From assembly GCF_900591205.1 (NCBI RefSeq), contig NZ_UUPU01000009.1, positions 1 through 62,996 on the forward strand: DNA of 62,996 nucleotides. Reading direction: 5' to 3'. Source of the DNA: Pseudomonas viridiflava. GTDB lineage: Bacteria > Pseudomonadota > Gammaproteobacteria > Pseudomonadales > Pseudomonadaceae. This document shows positions 56,379 to 62,996 of this stretch, piece after piece. Numbering within the stretch: position 1 is the stretch's first letter; every line of letters begins with the position of its first letter. The notes below the pieces were generated by a model. It searched no databases. It was not told the origin of the DNA and saw only the letters and a list, made by a program, of their open reading frames with translations. A program made the position numbers and the translations under genes.

Positions 56379-59276
56379 TTAACCCTCCTGGCGTTGGTTG
56401 GCGGGGTCGAAGAATGGCAATTGCACCACATCGGCCTGGACGACAATGCCGCCCTCGACGCGAATCGGGATGCGTTGCCCCGGTGTGCTCTGGTCGATCC
56501 CGGCGTAGGCCAGGCCGATGATCCGGCCCAGGCTGGTGGAGTACTCGCAAGAGGTGACGTTGCCGCTGATGTCCGGGCCGTTAAGTACCAAGTGGCCCTC
56601 CAGCGGTTGCACGCAGCCTTTGGGCAAGGTGAAACCCACGAGTTTGCGTTTGAGCGGCTGGGCTTCGAGGATGTCCACCGAGCGCCGGCCGACGAAGAAC
56701 GGTTTGTTGCGGCTCACCGCCCAGCCCATGTCGATTTCGGCCGGGTGGGTCATGCCGTCGGTGTCCTGGCTGATGATCACATGGCCTTTTTCCAGGCGCA
56801 GCAGGCGCTGGGTTTCGACGCCAAAGGGGCGAATGTCAAAGGCTTTGCCGGCTGCCATCAAGGCATCCCACAACGCCAGGCCGTGGCGCGCAGGCACGTG
56901 AATTTCATAGCCCAGTTCGCCGACAAAACCGACTCGCAGCAAACGCGCCTTGATCCCGGCCACCGTGCCCTGGCGTACGCCCAGGTAGGGGAAGCCTTCG
57001 GCGCTGAGGTCCAAGTCGCTGCACAACTGTTGCAGCACTTTGCGCGAGTCCGGCCCGGCCACGTTCACCGCGCAGATCGCGGCGGTGACGTTGGCCACAT
57101 CCACGTCCAGGCGCCACTGCGCGTTCCACTTGAGCATCTGCTGGTAGATACGGTCGACACCGCTGGTGGTGGCGGTGACGTAGAAGTGCTTGTCGGCCAG
57201 CCGTGCACACACGCCATCGTCGATCACCACCCCGTGCTCATTGGTCATCAGCGCATAACGCGAACGGCCCACCGGCTGCTTGAGGAAGGCAAAGGTGTAC
57301 ATGCGGTTGAGCAATTCGGCGGCATCCGGGCCGCGCACATCCAGGCCGCCGAGGGTCGACACATCAATCAGCCCGACCTTGCTGCGCACATGCAGCGCTT
57401 CGGCCTGCATGCAGGCTTCGCGGTCCTGGGGCTTGCCGTAATACGCCGGGCGCTGCCAGATACCGGCAGGCATCATCTTCGCCCCGGCTTGCAGATGCCG
57501 TGCGTGCATCGGCGTTTGCCGGTAGGGGTCAAAGGCTCGTCCGGCGACGTGTGCGAGTTTTTCCGCAACAAACGGCGGCCGTGCGGTGGTGACTCCGGTT
57601 TCACTGATAGTGCGCTGCGTCGCCCAGGCCACCAGGCGCGCCGTCGGCAGCGCCGAGTGGCGGCCTTGTGACGGGCCCATGCCGACGGTGGAGTAGCGCT
57701 TCACCAATTGCACATCGCGGTAGCCGATGCGGGTGGCGTTGACGATATCCGCCACTTGCAGGTCTTCGTCGAAGTCGACGAAATCCTTGCCCTTGGGGTG
57801 CGGGAAGATCGGCCAGTTGAAATTGACCTGGGCTTCGCTGCGCAACGGCACGTGCGCGACGGTTGCGCTCAAGCCGAGGGCCTGCGCGATAGCGGCGGCG
57901 GCGTTGTTGGCATCCGCCAGCACATTGTCCAACTGGTGCTGACCGTGGACCGAACCTGCGACATTCAGGCTGTTCGGCAAGCCGCTGAGGCTGAACGCCG
58001 CACGCTGGTCGTCATAGGCCAGCTTGCCACCGGCCTGGCACAGCAGTTGATACACCGGCATGTAGCCGCCGGACATGCACAACAGGTCGCAGTCGATCAC
58101 CTGCGCGCTGTTGCTGACCTGGCCCTGGCCGGTGATCTGGCGCACATCGACGCCTTTCACATGGCGCATGCCTTTTTCGTGCAGGGCTTCGAATACCGTG
58201 CTGTTGCTCAGGCAAGGGATCTTGCGCTGAGCCAGGGCACCCGGCAGGGCTTTGTCGGCGGGGGCCTGGCGCAGGTCGATCACCGCAGCCACTTCCACGC
58301 CCTGGTCATGCAGGTCGAGGGCGGCGAGGTAGCCGTCGTCGTTACCGGTCAGCACCACCGCACGGTGGCCGGGCTTGACCGCGTAGAGCTTCATCAGGCG
58401 TTGCGCGGCGCTGCTCAGCATCACACCCGGCAGGTCGTTATTGCGGAAGATCACCGGCTGGTCGAACGCGCCGCTGCACACCAGGCACTGTCGCGCACGC
58501 ACTTTGTACATGCGTTTGCCCTGGATCACCGGCAGGTAGTTGTCGGTAAACCAGGCGTTGCACGTGGCGTCGGTGAGCACCTGGATATTCGCGTGTTGCT
58601 GCACCGCGCCAAGCAGCTCGCGGCGCAGGGTGTCGGCGCGGGTGCCGGCGATGTCGAAGCGCGCATAAGTCAGCGAGCCACCGAGGATCGGTTGCTGCTC
58701 GATCAGCAGCACCCGGGCCCCGGCATTCGCAGCGGTGAGGGCCGCCTGCAAGCCCGCAGGACCGGCGCCGATCACCGCCAGGTCGGTAAACAGGTAAGCT
58801 TTGTCGTAATACTCGGGCTGGAATTTCAGGTCGAGCACACCCAGGCCGGCCTTTTTGCGGATGATCGGTTCCCATACCTTCCACATGCCCTTGGGCTTGT
58901 AGAACGAGCGGTAGTAGAAGCCCACCGGCATGAATTTGGAGAACTTGCCGAGGTAAGCATCCTTGTCGTTGTCCAGCGAGCCGTTGACGTTCTGCGCGCT
59001 CACTGCCAACCCGGCGCTCAGCGCATAGGCGTCCGCCAGCACGTTGGGCTCGCGCGGCAATTGCACCAGGCTGTTGGCGTCCTGGCCGGCCATGCTCAAC
59101 GGGCCACGCGGGCGGTGGTATTTGAATGAACGGGACATCAGGAAACGCCCGTTGGCGAGCAGTGCGCTGGCGATGCTGTCGCCTTGCAGGCCCTGGTACG
59201 CCTGGCCATCGAAACAGAAATCGAGCGGTTGATCACGCTGGATCAGCAAGCCCATGGGGGCGGGGAGGCGGTTCAT
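56379..59276 (-). CDS. soxA: Sarcosine-oxidase-type alpha subunit
   Basis: The 965-residue subunit has a 2Fe-2S-like/ubiquitin-fold start (LDFCFDGQAYQGLQGDSIASALL), an NAD-binding pyridine nucleotide-disulfide part (DLAVIGAGPAGLQAALTAANAG and VLTGNDDGYLAAL), and a C-terminal aminomethyltransferase-like half (from about residue 580) that binds tetrahydrofolate. It oxidatively demethylates sarcosine or a related N-methyl amine and passes the methyl carbon to THF. The ATG at 59276 overlaps the soxD stop (ATGA); a longer open frame continues upstream inside soxD but is not part of the gene. Confidence 0.88.
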   Translation of the reverse strand: MNRLPAPMGLLIQRDQPLDFCFDGQAYQGLQGDSIASALLANGRFLMSRSFKYHRPRGPLSMAGQDANSLVQLPREPNVLADAYALSAGLAVSAQNVNGSLDNDKDAYLGKFSKFMPVGFYYRSFYKPKGMWKVWEPIIRKKAGLGVLDLKFQPEYYDKAYLFTDLAVIGAGPAGLQAALTAANAGARVLLIEQQPILGGSLTYARFDIAGTRADTLRRELLGAVQQHANIQVLTDATCNAWFTDNYLPVIQGKRMYKVRARQCLVCSGAFDQPVIFRNNDLPGVMLSSAAQRLMKLYAVKPGHRAVVLTGNDDGYLAALDLHDQGVEVAAVIDLRQAPADKALPGALAQRKIPCLSNSTVFEALHEKGMRHVKGVDVRQITGQGQVSNSAQVIDCDLLCMSGGYMPVYQLLCQAGGKLAYDDQRAAFSLSGLPNSLNVAGSVHGQHQLDNVLADANNAAAAIAQALGLSATVAHVPLRSEAQVNFNWPIFPHPKGKDFVDFDEDLQVADIVNATRIGYRDVQLVKRYSTVGMGPSQGRHSALPTARLVAWATQRTISETGVTTARPPFVAEKLAHVAGRAFDPYRQTPMHARHLQAGAKMMPAGIWQRPAYYGKPQDREACMQAEALHVRSKVGLIDVSTLGGLDVRGPDAAELLNRMYTFAFLKQPVGRSRYALMTNEHGVVIDDGVCARLADKHFYVTATTSGVDRIYQQMLKWNAQWRLDVDVANVTAAICAVNVAGPDSRKVLQQLCSDLDLSAEGFPYLGVRQGTVAGIKARLLRVGFVGELGYEIHVPARHGLALWDALMAAGKAFDIRPFGVETQRLLRLEKGHVIISQDTDGMTHPAEIDMGWAVSRNKPFFVGRRSVDILEAQPLKRKLVGFTLPKGCVQPLEGHLVLNGPDISGNVTSCEYSTSLGRIIGLAYAGIDQSTPGQRIPIRVEGGIVVQADVVQLPFFDPANQRQEG

Positions 59277-59572
59277 CCGACGATCTCCTTGGCGGTGTTG
59301 AAGTCGACGCGGCTGCTGAACAGTTCCTTGGGGTCGAAGGTGCGCTGGATTTCGTCGGTGACGGTGTGGCGTTCGGCGAGGAACCAGTAACTGGACGGCG
59401 TGTGCATCCACCATTCGCGCACCACACCGGCGAAATTGTCGGTGTTGAACACGTAGTCGGCCCATTCGGCATCGCTGCAGTTGACCGGGTCGGGCATTGG
59501 CTTGAACTCGCCGCCGTAGGTGAACTCGCTGATATTGCGCGGCCCGTTGAGCGGGCAAATCATGATTTTCAT
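59273..59572 (-). CDS. soxD: Sarcosine-oxidase-type delta subunit, zinc site not conserved
   Basis: The 99-residue protein is a SoxD homologue by position and by segments EFTYGGEF and AERHTVTDEIQRTF. In classic SoxD, zinc is held by C-x-x-C near the N-terminus plus a His and Cys near residue 60. Here the start reads ICPLNGPR, so the second Cys is absent, and the later site reads MHTPSSYW, without the Cys. The structural zinc is therefore probably lost. This marks a divergent subclass, possibly with a different N-methyl substrate. It overlaps soxA by 4 bp. Confidence 0.8.
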   Translation of the reverse strand: MKIMICPLNGPRNISEFTYGGEFKPMPDPVNCSDAEWADYVFNTDNFAGVVREWWMHTPSSYWFLAERHTVTDEIQRTFDPKELFSSRVDFNTAKEIVG

Positions 59573-59585
59573 AGTCCGCTCTCCA

Positions 59586-60827
59586 TCAGTGACTGGCCGC
59601 CGTGGCGCCCATTTCGTTGACTTGCTGGAAGGTCGAGAAGCGTTCGAGGCCGAACGGCTTGATCAGCTCCGGCACCTTGCCGCCGCTGGCGACCAGCTCG
59701 GCCATGGTCTTGCCGCAGATCGGCGTGGCCTTGAAGCCCCAGGTGCCCCAGCCCGCATCAAGGTAGTAATTCTTCACCGGCGACAGGCCCATGATCGGGC
59801 TGTAGTCGGGCGTCATGTCGGTAATGCCGGCCCACTGGCGCATCAACTTGGCGTTGGCCAGGAACGGGAACATTTCGATGGCATGGGCCAGCAGGCTTTC
59901 CTTGAGGTCCAGGGTCGAGCGCGTGTTGAACAGCGGGTAAGGGTCGGAGCCGCCGCCGAACACCACTTCGCCCCGGCTGGTTTGCTGCACGTAGCAGTGC
60001 AGGGCCGAGGAACTCACCAACGGGTCGAGAAACGGCTTGAACGGCTGCGTGACCATCGCCTGCAAGGGGAAGGTCTGAATCGGCGAGCGGATGCCGGCCT
60101 TGGCCATCAACAGCGAACTGTGCCCGGCAATCGCCTGCACCGCGCAGCCACACTGGATGGTGCCGCGATTGGTTTTCACCGCGGTGATGGTGCCGTTTTC
60201 GATAATCAGGTCCTGCACCTCGGTCAGCTGGTGGATTTCCACACCACGCTTGGCCGCCTGCTTGGCGTAGCCCCAGGCCACGGCATCATGACGCGCGGTG
60301 GCGCCGTCGATATGCCAGAGCCCGGCGATCACCGGCAGGTGGCCGGGGTCGAGGTTGAGGCTGGGCACCAGCTCGCGGATCTGCTGGCGGTCGATCATTT
60401 CGGTGCGCCCGCCGAAGTGCTTGTTGACCTCGGCCCGCTGGCGGAACGAACGCACCGTGGCGTCGGTGTGCGCCAGGGTCAGTTGGCCGCGTTCGGAGTA
60501 CATGATGTTGAAGTCGAATTCGTTGGACAGCGACTGGAACATCTTCACCGACTCGGCGTAGAAACGGACGCCCTCGCTGGTGAGGTAGTTGGAGCGGATC
60601 ACCGCGGTGTTACGTGCCGTGTTGCCGCCGCCCAGATACGCCTTTTCCAGCACCGCAATATTGGTGATGCCGTGGTACTTGGCCAGGTAGTAGGCGGTTG
60701 CCAGGCCATGGCCACCGGCGCCGATGATCACGACGTCGTAACTGGCCTTGAGTTCTTTGGGCGGTGGCAGGTCCACCTCCACCGGGTACTCCGAACTCAG
60801 CCCGTATTTCAATAGATTGAATGGCAT
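59586..60827 (-). CDS. soxB: Sarcosine-oxidase-type beta subunit
   Basis: The 413-residue flavoprotein has the DAO fold: DVVIIGAGGHGLATAYYLAK (residues 31-50), GGGNTARNTAVIRSNYL and the late MRQWAGITDMTPDYSPIMG. H180 in GATARHDAVAWGY corresponds to the region holding the histidine that binds FMN covalently in classic SoxB. It forms the catalytic half of the heterotetramer. GGAGG precedes the start. The first codons overlap the folD end by 19 bp. It differs clearly from typical Pseudomonas SoxB in its N-terminal part, supporting a paralogous enzyme. Confidence 0.86.
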   Translation of the reverse strand: MPFNLLKYGLSSEYPVEVDLPPPKELKASYDVVIIGAGGHGLATAYYLAKYHGITNIAVLEKAYLGGGNTARNTAVIRSNYLTSEGVRFYAESVKMFQSLSNEFDFNIMYSERGQLTLAHTDATVRSFRQRAEVNKHFGGRTEMIDRQQIRELVPSLNLDPGHLPVIAGLWHIDGATARHDAVAWGYAKQAAKRGVEIHQLTEVQDLIIENGTITAVKTNRGTIQCGCAVQAIAGHSSLLMAKAGIRSPIQTFPLQAMVTQPFKPFLDPLVSSSALHCYVQQTSRGEVVFGGGSDPYPLFNTRSTLDLKESLLAHAIEMFPFLANAKLMRQWAGITDMTPDYSPIMGLSPVKNYYLDAGWGTWGFKATPICGKTMAELVASGGKVPELIKPFGLERFSTFQQVNEMGATAASH

Positions 60828-61714
60828 ACGGCCTCCGATTGGCTGCGTAGGGCGTGATGTTGCGCAAGGGCGGCGGTCACGGTGTTTTTCATCAGGAAGG
60901 CAATGGTCATCGGGCCGACACCGCCGGGCACCGGGGTGATAGCAGCGACGTGGGGCAGGGCGCCGTCGAAGTCGACATCGCCCACCAGGCGACTGCGGCC
61001 ATCGTCGTCGATGCGGTTGATACCGACATCAATCACCACCGCGCCGGGCTTCAACCAACTTGCGTCGATCAAGCGCGCACGCCCCACGGCGGCGATCACG
61101 ATATCGGCCTGCTTGCACAGGGCCTGGGCGTTATGGCTGCGCGAGTGCAGCACGGTGACCGAGCAATCGGCCTTGAGCAGCAGGGCCGCCATGGGTTTGC
61201 CGACGATGTTCGAACGGCCGATCACCACCGCATGTTTACCGCGCAGGTCGCCGCAGGTCTGTTCCAACAAATACAGGCAACCGCTGGGCGTGCACGGCGT
61301 CAGCACCGTACGGCCCTGGCTGAGGCCGCCGACGTTCTGGCTGTGAAAACCGTCCACGTCCTTGTGCGGCGCGATGGCCTCCAGGGCCCGTAATTCGTCC
61401 ATCTGCGCCGGCAGCGGCAATTGCAGGAGGATGCCGTTAATCGCTGGGTCGGCATTGAGTTGGCCGATCAGGATCAACAGCTGTTCGGTGCTGGTGTCGC
61501 TGGGCAACCAGTGCTCCAGCGAGCGGATGCCCACCTCTTCGGCGCGCAGGATCTTGTTGCGCACATACACCTGGCTGGCCGCGTCGCTGCCCACCAGGAT
61601 CACCGCCAGTGCCGGCTCAATGTCTTGCTCGCGCAGGCGCATCACGTCCTCGCGGACTTGCAGCAGCACGCGGGCCGCGGCGGCTTTGCCGTCGATCAGT
61701 TTATGTGCGTTCAC
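60809..61714 (-). CDS. folD: Methylenetetrahydrofolate dehydrogenase/cyclohydrolase
   Basis: The 301-residue enzyme has the FolD pattern: the catalytic-lysine region YVRNKILRAEEVGI (classic YxxxK), INGILLQLPLP, KDVDGFHSQNVGGL, the GRSNIVGKPMA nucleotide loop and the end signature TPVPGGVGPMTIAFLMKNTV. It oxidises 5,10-methylene-THF to 10-formyl-THF. Its place between purU and soxB suggests it handles methylene-THF made by the oxidase. The start overlaps the purU stop (ATGA). Most pseudomonads also have a housekeeping folD elsewhere, so this is probably a second copy. Confidence 0.93.
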   Translation of the reverse strand: MNAHKLIDGKAAAARVLLQVREDVMRLREQDIEPALAVILVGSDAASQVYVRNKILRAEEVGIRSLEHWLPSDTSTEQLLILIGQLNADPAINGILLQLPLPAQMDELRALEAIAPHKDVDGFHSQNVGGLSQGRTVLTPCTPSGCLYLLEQTCGDLRGKHAVVIGRSNIVGKPMAALLLKADCSVTVLHSRSHNAQALCKQADIVIAAVGRARLIDASWLKPGAVVIDVGINRIDDDGRSRLVGDVDFDGALPHVAAITPVPGGVGPMTIAFLMKNTVTAALAQHHALRSQSEAVCHSIY

Positions 61715-62577
61715 CGGAACACCACCGTTCTGTCCTGGTTGAGAAACACCCGGTGTTCGAGGTGGTACTTGACCGCCTTGGACAGGGCCACGGTTTCGGT
61801 GTCACGGCCGATGGCGACCAGGTCGTCGGGTTTGTACACGTGGTCCACGCGTTGCACTTGCTGTTCGATGATCGGGCCCTCATCCAGGTCGCTGGTGACG
61901 TAGTGCGCGGTGGCGCCGATCAACTTCACCCCACGTTGATACGCCTGGTGGTAGGGCTTGGCGCCTTTGAAACCGGGCAGGAACGAGTGGTGAATGTTGA
62001 TCGCACGCCCTGACAGTTGCCGGCACAGGTCGTCTGAGAGGATCTGCATGTAGCGCGCCAACACCACCAGCTCGGTGCGGGTGTCGTCGACGATCTTCAT
62101 CAGCTCGGCCTCCTGCGTGGCCTTGTTGTCCTTGTTCACTGGCAGGTAGATGAAGCGAATGCCCTCGCGCTCGGCCATGGGCCGCAGGTCGAGGTGGTTG
62201 GAGACGATGGCGGTGATGGTCATGTCCATCTCGCCCTTGTGGTAGCGGTAGAGCAGGTCGGTGAGGCAGTGGTCGAACTTGCTGACCATCAGCATTACGC
62301 GCATTGGTTCGCGGGTGTCGTATAGCTCCCACTGCATGTCGAAGGCTTGGGCAACGTCGGCGAAACCGTCCTTGATCTGTTGCAGGTTGCCTTCGTGGCC
62401 ATCGTTGAAGCGGAATACGGCGCGCATGAAGAAGCGGCCGCTGAAGTCATCGTCAAACTGTGCCATCTCCCCGATGTAGCATGCGTTGTTTGCCAGGTAG
62501 GTGGTCACGGCTGCGACGATGCCTGACACTGCGGGGCAGGTGACCTTGATGATGAAATGGTTTTTTTCGTGTTGCAT
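61711..62577 (-). CDS. purU: Formyltetrahydrofolate deformylase
   Basis: The 288-residue enzyme has an N-terminal ACT domain (about 5-85) and a formyltransferase-like catalytic domain with the INIHHSFLPGFKGAKPY signature. It releases formate from 10-formyl-THF and restores free THF. The ATG at 62577 has GAGGA upstream; an ATG at 62610 would add residues not seen in PurU. It is the first gene of the purU-folD-soxBDAG operon, completing removal of the C1 unit. Confidence 0.93.
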   Translation of the reverse strand: MQHEKNHFIIKVTCPAVSGIVAAVTTYLANNACYIGEMAQFDDDFSGRFFMRAVFRFNDGHEGNLQQIKDGFADVAQAFDMQWELYDTREPMRVMLMVSKFDHCLTDLLYRYHKGEMDMTITAIVSNHLDLRPMAEREGIRFIYLPVNKDNKATQEAELMKIVDDTRTELVVLARYMQILSDDLCRQLSGRAINIHHSFLPGFKGAKPYHQAYQRGVKLIGATAHYVTSDLDEGPIIEQQVQRVDHVYKPDDLVAIGRDTETVALSKAVKYHLEHRVFLNQDRTVVFR

Positions 62578-62996
62578 GACACGTCCTCGGGGGTGATGGC
62601 GGCAGCTCATCGCATAGCGAAAAAATGTCTGAGGACAGCTGGCTCGTTCCTTGAGCGCGTTTTCTTGTGGGGAATAAAATATTCCTGAGGTGGCTTTATA
62701 GGGGATATGGGTGGGGGGCGTCTAGGGGTTTTGGGAAAGATTTTTAACTGGGGGGAAATTTTCTTGCCCCAGGGGAGGGGGCATATCCGTTATTTCGGTA
62801 ATGGCTGATATGGGTTCCGCTCTTACAGCGGGTCACTTTTTGAACAGCGCAAAAAGTAACCAAAAACGCTTTGCCCTATCACTCGGCACCTCGCCTAGGC
62901 TCGGTGTGCCCTCACTCCGGCTTGAATCCGTGGGCCGCCGCGATGGGCCATCCTTGGCCCAGCGCGGCTAACCCGGCGTCCTGCCGGGTTGCCCAC
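62578..62996. other. Upstream region of the purU operon, then a possible dispersed intergenic repeat
   Basis: The part near 62580-62720 is the leader and promoter region of purU, AT-rich around 62680-62705, with no motif I can name. From about 62820 (CAGCGGGTCACTTTTTGAAC, then AAAAAGTAACCAAAAACGC) the sequence resembles a repeat I recall as common between genes in fluorescent pseudomonads. An inverted pair GGGTCACTTTTT / AAAAAGTAACC frames its start. The end (CCCGGCGTCCTGCCGGGTTG) holds another hairpin. No gene is supported. Confidence 0.4.

Noticed and set aside
56067..57671. Open frame of about 534 codons antisense to soxA and soxG
   Set aside because: Composition of an antisense frame, no motif and no ribosome-binding site; soxA and soxG are clear on the other strand.
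56379..59558. A 1059-residue version of soxA extending through soxD
   Set aside because: The extra N-terminal residues are soxD read in another frame. SoxD is intact in its own frame and soxA has a proper ATG at 59276 overlapping the soxD stop.

Overview
The window looks like chromosomal DNA of a Pseudomonas of the fluorescens group. It is GC-rich, genes run in dense strand-coherent operons, and the dauBAR D-arginine genes, membrane glucose dehydrogenase with OprB, a levansucrase of the Pseudomonas Lsc type, a xylAFGH/xylR locus, a sarcosine-oxidase-type operon and many REP/REPIN repeats are all typical of that group. A pectin-lyase-like enzyme and the levansucrase point to a plant-associated life. 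No rRNA, tRNA, CRISPR array, insertion sequence or prophage gene was recognised.

Layout. 1-468 is a tandem repeat array. 469-4111 is a LysR regulator with a sugar-acid transporter and a glucarate-dehydratase-like enzyme. 4171-5853 is an acyl-CoA synthetase. 6210-9888 is the D-arginine locus (binding protein, dauR, dauA, dauB). 10095-19214 (mainly + strand) and 19258-29951 (- strand) form a large aromatic-catabolic island. It holds TetR, AraC and IclR regulators, two flavoprotein hydroxylases, an extradiol dioxygenase, an aldehyde dehydrogenase, a stilbene/isoeugenol-cleaving RPE65-family oxygenase, alpha/beta and FAH-type hydrolases, two cytoplasmic-membrane transporters and three cell-envelope proteins. 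30093-32640 is a LysR gene divergent from mmsA. 33024-35465 is a pectin lyase with an SOS box, then levansucrase. 35531-39356 is a divergent pair of uncharacterised lipoproteins, one with a phospholipase-A2-like active site. 39392-49815 handles xylose and glucose. 50149-55641 is a four-gene set (luciferase-like monooxygenase, chemoreceptor, flavin reductase, NCS1 permease) tied together by a repeated palindromic operator. 55815-62577 is a purU-folD-soxBDAG operon. The end of the window enters an intergenic sequence that resembles a dispersed repeat.

How the genes work together. The aromatic island reads as import through an outer-membrane channel and permeases, cleavage of an exocyclic double bond to an aromatic aldehyde, oxidation to the acid, ring hydroxylation, extradiol ring opening and hydrolysis. 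The exact substrate is not provable here. The sox operon can be read as a C1-disposal line: oxidative demethylation gives methylene-THF, FolD makes 10-formyl-THF and PurU releases formate. A-rich motifs of the Hfq/Crc catabolite-repression type (AANAANAA) sit at the ribosome-binding sites of about ten catabolic genes, which suggests shared post-transcriptional carbon control.

The strongest leads for something undescribed are the operator-linked monooxygenase/chemoreceptor/permease regulon, the aromatic island, the SOS box and structured leader of the pectin lyase, the PLA2-like lipoprotein pair, and the repeat array that has copied the 3' end of a lysR gene.
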